DNA of 64,000 bases from Kalaharituber pfeilii. Lineage: Eukaryota > Ascomycota > Pezizomycetes > Pezizales > Pezizaceae. Made by a program: the position numbers and the translations under genes. The notes under the pieces were generated by a model, which did no database searches, was not told where the DNA came from, and saw nothing but the letters and a program-made list of their open reading frames with translations. The stretch is from contig WHUZ01000051.1 in NCBI GenBank assembly GCA_015179045.1, positions 310,001 through 374,000 on the forward strand, given 5' to 3'. Shown here piece by piece: positions 51,694-63,155 of this stretch (its first letter is position 1; each line of letters begins with the position of its first letter).

Positions 51694-52719
51694 GATAGTT
51701 GGCTAGCAATATCCGCTAGTCCTCTGTGCAATTCATAACTGCGATTATCATATATGACCATCCTAACGCATATATATACTCAGTACATATTTGGCTGTGT
51801 ACTGCTCTCATACAAGTATTGTGCCTCTACTCAGCACTTGCACTAGGTGAGCCTCAATAGCTAATACATATTTGTAAACTCCGTTCAGCAATGTGCTGAG
51901 TTGGCATGCCTTCAAGGTCACAGGTCACCATAATCATAGTAGGTAGAGTGTCAGTGAGCGTTGCATGCATAAGATATACAAGTATAATAGCAATAAGTAT
52001 TACAATCAGTAACTCTATACTTGCTACTCTATTGTTTTCATGCCCAGATAGCAAACCTATAACTTCATTGCGTAGTTCACAATTATGGCAGAGAGTAATG
52101 TAAAGATAATCTCACAAAAATTCAAGATTGGCAAAAAAAAAATATGCAGTATTAGAATTTATAACTTAAACAAGCAATTTTCAAAAATAGCTAGGTAATG
52201 CCCGCAGGTGGCTTGAAACTAGGACACAGACTATGTCCTGGTGATTACCACTTGTCCCTACTTGTCTAGCGTTAGGAAAAAAATGCATGGGTATTCTGGG
52301 GGCTACCGTTGCCAAAAAATCTTTCTGCCCTATGCGTTGCCATACTACTGGCAGATCAAGTGAAAGCACTCTCAGAGAAGCGGAGGCTACCGGTATTTTG
52401 GGGCAATTCCATGGCCAGCTCGGGCTCAAGCTGAGGCCCAGGCTGAGACTAGGCGATCATAAGTGGGAAAAAACGGCCAGTGTGCATACAGGCAGAAAGT
52501 GCCTGTCCCGAGAGGTTTTGGTAAATCCACAGCCTTGTTGGTTGCAGGGGCATTTACAGGGCACTATATCGTGTCTGCAGGGCGCTGTACGGTGTCTACA
52601 GGGGACTGCATAAGCCTTCAGTCACATGCCAGACTCAAATTGTATGTATGTCTTCTGTAAAACCAATAGGAATGTCTGCTTCTTGGCTCATACCTCACTC
52701 ATACCTCTACCAATCCATT

Positions 52720-52772
52720 TTTCTTTTCTTTATTTCATTACTCGCGTGCCGCCTTATAGGCTATGGCGAGGA
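52720..52772 (-). mobile_element. LINE-A hairpin-only insertion
   Basis: ACCAATCCATT flanks it (52709-52719, 52773-52783). The inner stem is the compensated GCCT/AGGC type. Confidence 0.88.
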
Positions 52773-52783
52773 ACCAATCCATT

Positions 52784-53205
52784 ACCCATGCAGCAGCATG
52801 ACTACAGCTCACCCTTTGGGTGCACAAATTGTGGAGGCTTCAATTGCATCCATGTTACCACTTCATCGACAAGCTCCTCTAACTGGAGGGCAGTTTGCAT
52901 ATGGTTTATTGAGAACTCTACTACTCCATCGGCTAGCCCTGCCATGGCGAACAGCTGCACGCGGGGTCCCGTGATGGAAAAAAAAAAAAAAGAAAAAAAA
53001 GGTCACTTGTAGAAAAACAAGAATTTCAGCAAATTCTGTCCTCCAAAGACTTGGAATGTTATGTGCAATTACACCAGTGAATGGCAAGGCAGCTCAGGCA
53101 ACAGTTTACACGTGAGCAGCAGCCGATCTTCCTCAAGGGTGCACACCTGCTGTTACTGAACCTTCTTTAAGGTGGAAAAAAACAAAAGGTCCGGCAACGC
53201 GGCAG
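52784..53205 (+). pseudogene. Possible decayed coding fragment, unknown
   Basis: Plus-strand pieces A-Q-I-V-E-A-S-I-A-S-M-L-P-L-H-R-Q-A-P-L (52824-52884) and, beyond the LINE-B hairpin, V-E-K-Q-E-F-Q-Q-I-L (53009-53040) look protein-like but belong to no family I recognise and are broken by stops. Confidence 0.25.
52937..53000 (+). mobile_element. LINE-B hairpin-only insertion
   Basis: It starts exactly at CCCTGCC and ends in an A-rich tail. The flanking duplication is not clear. Confidence 0.75.
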
Positions 53206-53212
53206 GCATGAA

Positions 53213-53418
53213 TTTTTTTTTTTTTTTCCTTTTTTTTTTTCCTTTTATATCATTACTCGCAGGCCGCCCTATGGCCTATTTTTTTTTTTTTTTTTTTTTT
53301 TCATTACTCGCATACCGCCTATCAGGCTACGGCGAGGTGTTAAGTACAGAATGTGTGAATCGCAGATGATAGATAAGAAAAGAGCGTAAAGGAAAAATAA
53401 CTATGGGCTATGGCGAGG
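53213..53418 (-). mobile_element. LINE-A tail insertion split in its hairpin by a second LINE-A tail
   Basis: The outer unit (T-rich run, then ATTACTCGCAGGCCGCCCTAT) resumes at about 53401 with CTATGGGCTATGGCGAGG. Between them lies another minus-strand unit (53279-53400) with its own hairpin and about 70 bp of 3'UTR. The outer flanks GGCAGGCATGA and GGCCGGCATTGA look like a diverged duplication. Confidence 0.75.
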
Positions 53419-53670
53419 GGCCGGCATTGACTGGTATGGAGCTTGCAGAACGTCAGGCAAAGCGGTGGGCCCCGGTCAGAATAATATCAGGGTTAATGAG
53501 TTATTACAGGATGTGATTCTGGTACAGGCCCGACACATGCCCTCAACTGCTCATATGAACCTCCTAAATCTTCCTTGCATATAGATTACTGTGGATCGAC
53601 GGGCTTACTAACCTCGACATGCTTACTAACCACTGAAAATCGTCATGGTTCCGGTTCACTTTTCATACAA

Positions 53671-53691
53671 TTTTTTTTTTTTTTTTTTTTT
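53671..53691 (-). mobile_element. Candidate poly(A)-only insertion
   Basis: TTTCATACAA lies on both sides of a run of T (left copy 53661-53670, right copy from 53692). There is no hairpin. It looks like target-primed reverse transcription that stopped within the A-tail. Slippage cannot create the flanking duplication. Confidence 0.65.
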
Positions 53692-53783
53692 TTTCATACA
53701 ATTATCTCCATGAATACCACTTTATACCCATGCAAATACCCATGCTTCTTGATTTCCTGCAACTATATCCACACTGCTTTTAT

Positions 53784-54035
53784 CTGTTCGATCGGTGCAG
53801 AGTATGGAGACGGAGATGGCCGGGGGAGACGAGCACGTTAGGAGACTGCCGCGGGACAAAGGGGAGGGGGGGAGGACCCGCTGAAGAAGTTGATGGAGAT
53901 GCTTGGAGAGTGAATTTTATTTATTTTCTGCTGTCCCTAATCTTTTGTCTTTACATTACATTACTATATTAAACACATCGCCATAGCCCATAGGGCGACA
54001 AGCGATTAATGATATAAAAAGAAACAAAAAAAAAA
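53784..54035 (+). mobile_element. LINE-A 3' fragment (ATCGC stem type)
   Basis: ACACTGCTTTTAT flanks it (53771-53783, 54036-54048). It encodes W-R-R-R-W-P-G and, after a frameshift, L-K-K-L-M-E-M-L-G-E with a stop, then 3'UTR, hairpin and A-rich tail. Confidence 0.88.
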
Positions 54036-54384
54036 ACACTGCTTTTATTTTTTTGCTGGTTTTCTGCTTGGCTTACCGCTGGCTAACTCTGTGTAGGTGA
54101 TAGGTGCGGATGCAGACCCGGTTTCTCGGCACCATCGGTGTATTTTCAACACATTCACAAGTGAGCGAGGCTTAGAAGGCTTAGAAGATGAAGCTGATAG
54201 CTATTAAAATTAGTAGGGATCTATTAATTAAAAGATATGTGGAAAAATACTTCTGAGTTCCTAGTGGTTATTTCAGCCGAATCCTGCACACCAACCACTG
54301 GAGAGTTATCTGAAGAAACACCTGCTAGCTGGAGCCGGAGGAGTTCTGCACCTGTGATTGCTCTTGCAGTGGTAATAACCTTTC

Positions 54385-54431
54385 ATCGCCATAGCCCATA
54401 GGGCGGCAAGCGATAAATGAGATTAAAAAAA
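54385..54431 (+). mobile_element. LINE-A hairpin-only insertion
   Basis: AATAACCTTTC flanks it (54374-54384, 54432-54442). The 47-bp insert begins exactly at ATCGCC. Confidence 0.9.
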
Positions 54432-54590
54432 AATAACCTTTCGTCCCTTATTATTTTTTTCCTTTGATCACCTATCCAATGCTGTTTCTAAGTCGCGAGT
54501 ACATTCCTTGTCCAGAATACTATGAGTGAGAGACTGCACAGCCGCAGAGCTGAGTTTTTCGATTAGAAGTGGTATTTCTGGTGCTGCTGG

Positions 54591-55260
54591 TTTTTTTTTT
54601 TTTTTTTTTTTTTAATATCATTAATCGCATGCCGCCCTAAGGGCTATGGCGATGTCTAGTTACATATGGAATAAAGGAAAGTTAAGTGTAAAAGTAGAAA
54701 TCCCCAGAAATTCCTGTGTGAAGGGGAAGTGGAATGGCAAAGTCTAAGGGGAGAACAGTCTCCGTCCGGGTCTACTTCCGTCCCCTGTCCCACTCGTATT
54801 GGCTGGCCTTCAGCCGTTTTCCCCCAAGTCTCACTTTGTCCAGCTCTGCCTGACCCTCCAGGTATACCACAACTGAGCTGGTGACCTTGCCTTCACTCGC
54901 CAGAATTGCCTTCTGTTTCAGCCATCGAATTCCCGGGATTTTTCTCAAGTCTTTGTTCGATGCCTCCAACCATCTCCGGACATTACTCAAGTCCTTCCGG
55001 AGGGCTATTCCATGTACTATAAGGCCGTTTTTCGTTCTGGTGGTGGCCTCCAGGATGTCGGTTGGGGTTTTTTTTCCGAGTGGGGATGGGGGGGTTTGGC
55101 GGGGAGCAGCATTTGATTGGTGCAAGGGCAGTGTTTCGGGGCCTCCTATTGGGTCTTGGCGCCGGAGGGGGTGTGGTTGCAACAATGGTGGTGAGCTGAA
55201 GATTCCTCGTAATTTCACCCCTCGGGGGAAATTTGCAATAGCGGGTATTTGGGTATAAAA
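54591..55260 (-). mobile_element. ORF1-only element, 5'-truncated
   Basis: It carries poly-T, an ATCGC-type hairpin, 3'UTR, then the coding end on the minus strand. The right limit is placed where ORF1-like coding fades. Confidence 0.75.
54772..55218 (-). pseudogene. ORF1-only protein, C-terminal 148 codons
   Basis: The open frame holds a Pro-rich linker, then G-L-I-V-H-G-I-A-L-R-K-D, R-R-W-L-E-A-S-N, G-I-R-W-L-K-Q-K, S-S-V-V-V-Y-L-E and V-R-L-G-G-K-R-L-K, with the stop at 54772. It is diverged from the 47519 protein but keeps the same block order. The N-terminal part is missing; coding similarity continues upstream of its first ATG to about 55255. Confidence 0.72.
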
Positions 55261-55401
55261 ATTAGATCAAAAGACTAAGCACGCTGAGAGCTTTCGATCT
55301 ATGTAGGTTTCGCTGGGGGGGACGTTGTGGTTGTGGAGTCGCTTCCAAACGCTCGTCCTGGGGTGGTTGTTGTCCTCGTATACTCCGGAGAGGAACGCAC
55401 C

Positions 55402-55982
55402 TACAATACCAGGACGAAGTCGTCACCGAAGCAGGGACACGACAACTATCAAGAACGTGGAGAGCCGCGGAGAGGAACCGTCTTGAATTAAGTTACAGAC
55501 CATTGACAAGGCTCGGGCGGAGAGTCTCAACGCTAGCTGGCCTGATAGGGGGAAGGGTCTGAGAAAGTGGCAACACACAATCGGCAAAGTAGAGAGCCCG
55601 GAATGCCGGGGGTGCGGAGAAGAGGAGGAATCCACCACGCACGTGCTCAACGGGTGCAGGGTATGGCAAAGAAAATGGCCAGGAGGGTTGGCAGACCTGA
55701 TCAAGCCACCCAAGAGCAATGACAAGGACCAATTGGCAGAGATATTAGATTGGGCGGGACTATAGCTACAACTTCATTACGGACTGGTAGGCAATTTCCC
55801 TAGTGTCCCTCTTTATGACGGTCTTCCATTTTCCATTTCAGGGACGGAGAACATCACTTTACATGTATTAGTTTTCCTTCGTTGTGACTATCTTCCATTT
55901 TCCATTTCTCTTTATTTGTACCTAACCTCCTAGGGCGGCACGCGAGTAACGATGTAAAAAAAAAAAAAAAAAAAAAAAAAAA
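55402..55982 (+). mobile_element. LINE-A 3' fragment with partly deleted hairpin
   Basis: The plus strand encodes E-A-G-T-R-Q-L-S-R, Y-R-P-L-T-R-L-G, then C-R-G-C-G-E-E-E-E-S-T-T-H-V-L-N-G-C-R-V-W and stops near 55765 (one frameshift near 55553). The hairpin has lost its 5' strand (CCTCCTAGGGCGGCACGCGAG remains). It ends in poly-A. Confidence 0.8.
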
Positions 55983-55989
55983 GTGTCAG

Positions 55990-57000
55990 CTATTGATTCT
56001 AATCTAAATCAACCTTGAGGGTGGTCCAACATACGGTAGAAAGTTTCTTTTGCTAATAGCTTCACGTCCAGTTTCTACACTTTGAGCGTAATAATGCTGA
56101 AGGGGTCCAAAAAGTCCAACGTCTAATGGCTGCAAGAGATGTGTGGTATGAGATGGAAAGCAGAACATAATGATATCACACTGTATACAATAATGCAGAA
56201 AGTGCCAACTGAAGCTAGAGTTATGACCATCAATGATAAGAAGTCGATATTGACATGGAAGCATTCGGAAAGAGGTGTGTGGATCAAAACATAATCAAGG
56301 ATAGTCTACACTCAGGATTTGAATCGTCCACTCTTTATCTGAATACGCGAAAACAGTCTCAGAATCTTTTTCATTCAGATACTCATATCCTGCATTTTGA
56401 TGTGATTTTCCCTTATAAATAATCATGGGTGGTAGCAGATATCCATCTGCAGCAACCATTTCTAGTAATGTAATAATCTCACGATTTTCGTCTTTTATCA
56501 TAGGTAGACCTTTCCTTCCTTGCCTACAAATAACCTTCACTAGAGTTATTTTCCCATCAATAAGCCCTTTTCGTTCATATTGTAGATATATTGGGGTAAA
56601 AGTTGATAATCAACAATGACTTTTTGTAGCTTTCGAAGTGCATCTTCAACAACCATGGGATAGGAGGATAAAATCCATTATTTTTTGAGTGCCGTCTTGT
56701 TCCTTCCGTTAGGACCGTGGTTACCACCACGCCGGTTGCCTCCTACGACCAAATGATTGCTAATTGTAAGCTCGTCACTCAACACAATAGGGCATACTAA
56801 CATATTCTGGCCAAATTCCTAGATGTTCCACACCTCATATTGATATCGAAGAACTCGTCCCCAGTCTCGAAGCCCCCTGCAGTGTTAATGCCTATCCGCT
56901 CTCTTGCTTGAATTACCAAATCTCGCGCTCTAGTCACATTGAGTACTACGTGCATACATACAGTATGTTTTATCACCTAGTCTATAGATAGTATTACTGA
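55990..57000 (-). pseudogene. Fot1/pogo-type DDE transposase relic
   Basis: On the minus strand, 56295-56540 encodes K-V-I-C-R-Q-G-R-K-G, D-E-N-R-E-I-I-T-L-L-E and A-D-G-Y-L-L-P-P-M-I-I-Y-K-G-K. Then 56004-56264 encodes L-I-I-D-G-H-N-S-S, the second catalytic Asp region, and F-P-S-H-T-T-H-L-L-Q-P-L-D-V-G. These are the hallmark blocks of DDE_1 transposases. Upstream fragments (to about 57000) continue in other frames, including E-R-I-G-I-N-T-A-G. Frameshifts and stops make it inactive, and terminal repeats were not found. Confidence 0.85.
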
Positions 57001-57032
57001 CTTTTGCTTTCCGGCCTGACCGCATACCTAAT

Positions 57033-57420
57033 GGTTGGCCTGTTTTTTATTTTTTTTTTTTATTTTTATATCATTACTCGCATGCCGCCCTTCGGGCTAT
57101 GGCGAGGTTTGTGTGCTAAGCTATATATAAAGTAACATAAACGGAAAAGAAAAATATTATCAAAGTCAAGAAATACGAGCGAGATGCAGTCAAGATATAG
57201 AAAGATATAGTCAAAGTAAATAGGAAATGGTTACATAGAAATGGACCCGGTGCTAGTCCCCCCTGTCTCGTCCAACAGATCCATCAGGCGCTTCAGTGGG
57301 TCTTCGTCTCCGTCTTTATTTGGTTTGAAGATGCCTCTCTTTCCGCCTGGCCATCTTTTGCCCCACACCCTGCACCCCCCTAGGAGGTGGTCTAATGTCT
57401 GTGCTATCGATGGAATCCTG
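57033..57420 (-). mobile_element. LINE-A 3' fragment
   Basis: A T-rich run, CTCGC...GCGAG hairpin, 3'UTR and minus-strand coding for R-V-W-G-K-R-W-P-G-G and D-P-L-K-R-L-M-D-L-L-D-E. It is truncated after the last part of the zinc domain. It lies against the pogo relic. Confidence 0.82.
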
Positions 57421-58573
57421 AAATAGTGGCGTGGTTATTCATGTGTGGTAATCAGGAGCTTAGGCTCTTTTGCCACTACTCACCCTTTCTTGTTCTACTG
57501 ACAGTTAAGCATCCTTCAGGTGCGGGATTGATGTTAGGTACAGTCTCAACTCCTGTACGAAGCATAGCCCATGATTGCTAGGCCAGTGTGCATACCAATT
57601 TTAGAAGATTGGCGAAGAAACATTGCCAACATTTCAAAAATAAAATAGATGAGAATAGATGAGCTACAGTGCACCGACGCCGCTGTCAATAGATGCAAAA
57701 CCTTTCGGGACAAGCAGTTTCCATCTGAACTTACACAGACCACCTGCCCCATTTTTGATCGCCTGGCATTTGCTGAGAGTTTGACTTAAGTGAGCTGGAT
57801 GCAGATTCAGAGTCAAATTGATTGACCTGTGCAACAATAGCATATGTATCACAGTTATGCATTCTTGATGCACCGTGTCAGCATTTTCCACCGATGTAGC
57901 ATTCCACAGGCAGTACTTTACAGTCCCAGTCCTAGGTGCCCCAGAGTACACTTACAACCAGTGTTTCGATCACATGGCCTACTGTAAAGATCCAATTCAA
58001 GGTACATTGATAGCAGTCTATGCATCTAAACTGGAGAGGGTCTGGGTGTGAGAAAGGCCCTGCTCTAGAGTCTATTATGATTGTATGTCAAATAAAGCAA
58101 TTTGAAGTTTCAATGAGCTGCGGAAAAATCTCAATACCGCAACACCCTGCAAACTAACATCATGACATACTTTCGGTTTCCAAACCTCCTTCCAGCGATG
58201 CAGGTCAAGCTCTCCACAGCTCTCACCGTGGTTGCCCTTGCTATCCTTTCCGCTGGCCATGTTACCACTGTACCCCAAGTTACCGTAGCTGCGCCCGCGT
58301 AGCGCGGGGAATTAGGGATCTTACATATACATTCCGGCTTATCTTGCCCCATAGTTAGTATTGATTATAGCCTCAAAATCTCTTAGATGACACGAAACCC
58401 AGCCGAGCGATGGCAACGTCGAGATATGGCAACCAGGATAGTCCTGGGCAGGAAATGGAGGGCTGCTTTGTGACAAGCAGAAGCGGAAGCGCGTGCATGA
58501 AGGCACAAAGCCGGGCACGCTGCTAGTTCCTGTCGTGGTCGGTCGGTAGGTCTGCGCGTATTCGGTCGGCCCA
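57421..58573. other. Intergenic stretch with one diverged TIR relic
   Basis: No gene is supported. A diverged copy of the 2-kb element's end lies at 57696-57790. Confidence 0.5.
57696..57790. repeat. Diverged single end of the 2-kb TIR element
   Basis: CAAAACCTTTCGGGACAAGC and, further in, TTTTTGATCGCCTGG match the element ends at 14162 and 50503 with many changes. No partner end is visible nearby, so this is an old solo end or a deletion product. Confidence 0.65.
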
Positions 58574-58609
58574 TCTGACCATTGCCCATAGGGCGGCATG
58601 CGAGTACTG

Positions 58610-58641
<32 letters not shown>
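58574..58641 (+). mobile_element. LINE-A hairpin-only insertion
   Basis: TCGGTCGGCCCA flanks it (58562-58573, 58642-58653). The 5' stem strand is altered (CCATTGCCC) while the 3' strand is normal. Confidence 0.88.
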
Positions 58642-58721
58642 TCGGTCGGCCCAGCTCATGAAGAGCGGACATATTGTAACATTGCCAGCCCGCATTAGTA
58701 AGCAGCACCATATGTGTCAAT

Positions 58722-59126
58722 TTGCTGGTAAGAATTGTGAGCAATCGCACTTTTCAGCCCCTGACGGTCGCTTACACGGTCGCAATCTACTGTGCACGTC
58801 GTTTACTAGCAAATGAGCGAGATTTCAGAGAGCAAAAGGGTAAGTTACAAGAAATGATTGAGGCACAGGGGCATATTGTTTTATTTTACCCTCGATTTCA
58901 TTGTGAATTGAATTTTATAGAGCTATTTTTGGGTGCAGCAAAAAAATATACTCGTGAGAACTGTGAGTATTCTTCAGCAGGTTTACGAGAAACTATACCC
59001 AAGGCTCTTTTTTCTATTTCAGATATCTCTATTTGGCGTTATTATAATAAGTGCCTCCGTATTATGCAGGCATATAAAGATGGCCATCAATATGGTACAG
59101 AGGCCTTTGAAAATCATGTATATTAG
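58722..59126 (+). pseudogene. DDE-superfamily transposase, C-terminal part
   Basis: The frame encodes R-R-L-L-A-N-E-R-D-F and Q-K-G-K-L-Q, then F-Y-P-R-F-H-C-E-L-N-F-I-E and A-A-K-K-Y-T-R-E-N-C-E-Y. H-C-E-L-N-F-I-E carries the last acidic residue of the catalytic triad, and the block resembles the end of DDE transposases common in fungal genomes. Only about 115 meaningful codons remain; the first two catalytic Asp regions are absent, so it is inactive. It is unrelated to the pogo relic 1.7 kb upstream. The first about 25 codons of the frame may be unrelated sequence. Confidence 0.68.
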
Positions 59127-59469
59127 AGCCACAGGCGGGTGCGAGAAGGGGAGGCTTTGATGACTAATCCATTTTTTGTATGAGGCTTGGCATGTAACAT
59201 CTGGCAGGTTTGCTAACAAAGTAAAAAACTTTGAACCTTATCAGTTTTACAATGAATAAAGATTTCGCCATGGAAAAATCATAGAGTGATAGAGCGTCTC
59301 AAATACTATCGATTTTGATATTTTTACCTTAATTCATGTCATGTTGTGGTTGTTGATAGGTTTTGCGATGGGTTGGTTGTATCGCAATTTTCATGTCCGC
59401 TTTTAACTTCCGGTACCATAGCTCCATGTCCGTGCAAGGCCACACAAGCCAAACCACCCGAGCCGCCCC
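59127..59469. other. Intergenic stretch left of SD2 copy B
   Basis: No gene recognised. Confidence 0.5.
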
Positions 59470-59751
59470 CATCCAGCTACCCGTGGGCAATGCCACGAGA
59501 CTAGGCCATGCCTACCACCGGACCCCGCATCCCCGTCCGCCCTACCAATGGGATCTCGTCCTCCGTTGGCCACCCAGGCTATCTCGTCCTCCGTTGGCCA
59601 CCCAGGATCGACGACCCAGAGGCGCCGTTGCGTCCCACCAGGCATCACCGGCGGCTGAACCCACAGCCCCGCACCCTCCTAGCATACGAAAGGTTTACAG
59701 TGCACCCACCATGCGAACGCCCAATAGGAAGCGCAGCAATCTGCCAATTTC

Positions 59752-59828
59752 TCCCTGCCATAGGCCGGTACCCTGTATGCGGGGTTATGTGACCCCCCCC
59801 CCCCCAAAAAAAAAAAAAAGAAAGAAAT
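59752..59828 (+). mobile_element. LINE-B-type hairpin-only insertion with C-run then A-tail, absent from SD2 copy A
   Basis: TCTGCCAATTTC flanks it (59740-59751, 59829-59840). The empty site is near 18550. It starts at CCCTGCC within two bases and carries about 13 C before the A-tail. Confidence 0.9.
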
Positions 59829-60890
59829 TCTGCCAATTTCAGGTGATGGCGTGTATCCATGTCATGAGGACAGCTCATGCACCAGGCAGGATAATGATCC
59901 AATACCTGTCATTGTCATGTCGCCTGCATTGCTCTTCTCACTCAAGCGGGGCATCATCGCCATTAAAGGTGTTTGGAATCTAGGCAACTGCGAACGCAGT
60001 TAGTTTTGCACGAGTCCTAAACACACAATGAAGCCCCTATGACCACTAGAAGTACCCTCATATGAGGACTTTATTATCTCAGATATGAAATCTGGGAAAG
60101 GTTGCGTTCCTGTACGTCTCAAGGTGGATTTCCGTTGTTTCGTGAATGCCTAAATAAATCGTAGTGCCTATTCTCTGGGAGGTTTCGGCCGCCACCCACC
60201 GGGAATACATTCCCCCACACGTGCTCCGCACACCAACATCATGTCTCCATTGTCAACAGGCCTGAGTCCAGGGGAGATACCAGCCGCATAAATGCTCATA
60301 TAGCATCTCAACACAAATCCACGATGAGGCGCTCAAAGTCTACTGCCGGACCAAGCACGAGTCCACTTGGGACCGGGTCATCAATGCCGTATTCACCGGC
60401 CAGCCAACGAAGCCGGTTGAAATCGCGGTGTGTTGCTGGCGTCATGCGACCATGTAGAGTGCCCGAAAGACACATCCACACAATTGAGGCGCCGGAAGCG
60501 CAAAGCTTTTTGAAAGGAAAAGGTAATGTTATGAGAACAACTAGTTTCTATTCGCTTTTTCAACTATTTTGAACCAAGTTTCTCAACACATCGCTACTAG
60601 CTCAGCTTCGATGAGCACTGGTGGAGTCGGCTTGAGAGAGTCAAAACCTTTTGAGGCTGGGGCACTCGCAGTGGGGTATGAGTCTACGCTCGCGGGGACA
60701 GGTATATACCAGCATGGTAAATTGAAGCGGTGACCTTATGCGGTCCGAGATCGGGCTGCAATCATTGGAGAGAGACATTGGAGAGAGAAGCTGGAAGCGC
60801 TGCCAAGCCAGGCTCTCACCAAGTGCACTGGAGGCTTCCGGAGGGCAGGTTCTTGGAGTGGGGTGCGCGGGCCGTCACCAACTATACCTA

Positions 60891-61173
60891 TTTTTTTTTT
60901 TATTTTTTTATTTCATTAATCGCGTGCCGCCCTGTGGGCTATGGCGATGTATATAGTCACACTAAGAGAAAAGGAAATTTAAGTACATGGTATTCGGACC
61001 GGGACCCTGAGCCTGTCGTATTTCCGGTTTGGCTCGTATTCCTCCGATCTCAGCCACCTCCCTCCCAGCCTAACCTTTCCGACCTCCACCCTTGTCTTTG
61101 TATACAACACTATCGAACTTGCCTTCTTTCCTTCCTCTTCAAGTGTCGTTTTTCTTCGCAACCATCTAATGCA
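60891..61173 (-). mobile_element. ORF1-only element, 5'-truncated, absent from SD2 copy A
   Basis: AACTATACCTA flanks it (60880-60890, 61174-61184), with the empty site near 19655. It holds a T-rich run, an ATCGC-type hairpin, 3'UTR and minus-strand coding R-R-K-T-T-L-E-E-E-G-K-K-A-S-S-I-V-L-Y ... V-R-L-G-G-R-W-L-R. It is closest to the copy at 28796. Confidence 0.9.
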
Positions 61174-61564
61174 AACTATACCTAGTTGCGGACTGAGAAG
61201 GGTGGAAGTATGCGGAGGAGGAAGATCAGCAGAGAAGAGGTGTGCTGCACATGCGAGTAGGGGTGGAATGCATCAAGCAGGAGCGACACAACAGGAAGAA
61301 AGAGAGTGGCCAGGCGGTCTCCTGGCAGAGCTGGGAGGCCCTAGTGTATGCCACCACGTAGCGACACCAACCGGTACATTCTATTATGCAACCTGAGGGA
61401 CAGTAAGAACTGGTCGGACTGTCCTTTGGGACTATCTGGAGATATCCTACTTGTTGCCGTGTTGTGTGGCTCACACAGCAAACAAAGTGTGCACGGTTTC
61501 GCCGCTGCACCTTATTCACATAACCAACTCAACACTTGAGAACGGCACGGATGGGCCGAATATT

Positions 61565-61594
61565 CCCTGCCATAGGCTGGAAGCCTGTATGCGG

Positions 61595-61630
<36 letters not shown>
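61565..61630 (+). mobile_element. LINE-B hairpin-only insertion, copy B counterpart of 20046
   Basis: Same site and same start at CCCTGCC as in copy A, but the sequence between GGGGTT and the A-run has been lost. Confidence 0.87.
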
Positions 61631-61632
<2 letters not shown>

Positions 61633-61888
61633 ATAGGCCGAATATCTTATGTTGTTTCATGGCACACAACCTAACCCTGCTGCGGCTCTTAGCAGCAGTG
61701 CTACGATGCCGCGTAGTTGATTTGTAGGATTTCTGAGTTACGCCGCCGCTCAGTACTTGCACTGGTGCACCACCAGGTGAGACCCCCTGTCATACTAACG
61801 AATGAGAAGTAGGCCGGACGGAGATGAGCTATGCATCTTGCATGTGCTTCTCCCGTAGCAGTCATGTGATACGAACTACTAGTGGACG

Positions 61889-61941
61889 TGTTTTTTTGTT
61901 TTTTTTTTTTATATCACATGACTCCGCGTGCAGCTGTTCGC
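61889..61941 (-). mobile_element. LINE-B hairpin-only insertion with damaged stem, absent from SD2 copy A
   Basis: A T-rich run, TATCACATGACTCCGCGTGC and GCTGTTCGC are present, but the 5' stem strand is missing. Copy A is uninterrupted near 20340. Confidence 0.7.
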
Positions 61942-63042
61942 AGTGGAGGAGTAAAAATTGGTTGAGAACTCCATTGTGTGGGTGAAACTTAGATGCTATT
62001 GCAATTGGGCGACTCAGAAAAGGCAATCCACTCTACTGAAGACTTCTAAAAGCCATTGAGTGTACAGAGGTGTGGAAACTCAATCCAATGCATAGCAAAT
62101 TTCTTCACGCCACTGCCATCGAATTAACAGTGCTTGCAGCCACCCGAGGAAGTGAGTCTTTCAAACCACTGTACAAGGTTTTCCATGCTTAATTGTCCTC
62201 AGTTAGAACGCCTTAAGTATACTCACTGAAACAGAGCTATTGGAGACCTTATCATTCGCAATAAGATTCGGAATAAAGAGACTACTTGAGACAGCAACTT
62301 CGAATTATACTACTATGTACCGATGTATATATGACAGGATTAAAATCGTGACTTTGGGCATCGAGAGCAGGAAAACTTATGCGAGACATCTATCTCAAAT
62401 ATGAGATATGACATGTCAAAGTCTTTTCATTGGTTACATCATTAAAATTTTTCTATCCTTCCCATCCTCACGAAATAGACGGTGTGGACCGCTGGCATGA
62501 AATCGGCCCACTGAAGATTGGCCGGAGCGGTCAATAGTAGAATGAATGCCCCGGTTGATAGTGCGGATTCTGAAGTGACCTTGGCCAGTGGTCCCAGGTG
62601 TTTGGAATATTACCCTATTGGCCCATGTTGCAATTACTATTTGTAGTTCCAATGTCTATGCACGTTGTGCATAACTCATATGTATGTATCTCTTTCTATT
62701 ATTGTCTTGCATGTAGTTCACGCCTCGAAGCCTGCTATACGAGGCTATGCATTCCGTGACTCCAGACCCCTTCCCTCATGTTACTGGTGCATCTCTTACA
62801 ATCCCCCACTCAATATACTTTTTAGAAAACATGGCTTTGGGCTTCCAAAGAGATCCGCTATATCGTATCATGACACTCATGACCGCTAGTGCCAAGGCCT
62901 GCCCGGCAAGGGGATATCCACCCATAGACCTTTAAAGCTGCTAGTGACAATTCGGCCTGATCAACCTATACCTACAGTCTGGCAATGAGACATGGGTCGG
63001 GCACGGATGTGTACTAGGATCTGATGGTATGGTCATCAGCCA

Positions 63043-63113
63043 CCGGACGGACCTCTAGGAGCAACGCCACCGAATGGACCTCCAGGAGCAGAGCCACCGG
63101 ATGGACCTCTAAA
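63043..63113. repeat. 27-bp tandem repeat, 3 units
   Basis: Units of the type CCACCGGATGGACCTCTAGG AGCAACG lie in the extra segment of SD2 copy B. Confidence 0.75.
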
Positions 63114-63155
63114 TGAGGCGAGGCAGTGGCTGAAGGATATCCTTAGATAGAACGT

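Larger units (their letters stand above)
50503..52520. mobile_element. 2-kb TIR element, copy 2, inverted relative to copy 1
   Basis: Both ends match copy 1 (CAAAACCTCTCGGGACAGGC and its complement) and the interior is in opposite orientation. No adjacent target duplication is visible; GGTTGCAGGGGCA occurs just left of the element and again 27 bp right of it. It carries two hairpin insertions that copy 1 lacks and shares one with it. Confidence 0.85.

Noticed and set aside
27842..61000. Recurrent peptide of the type F-F-F-F-I-T-R-V-P-P-x-G-L-W-R or S-L-I-A-C-R-P-x-G-Y-G-D-V in many small frames
   Set aside because: It is only the translation of poly-T plus the LINE-A hairpin in reverse, not a protein motif.
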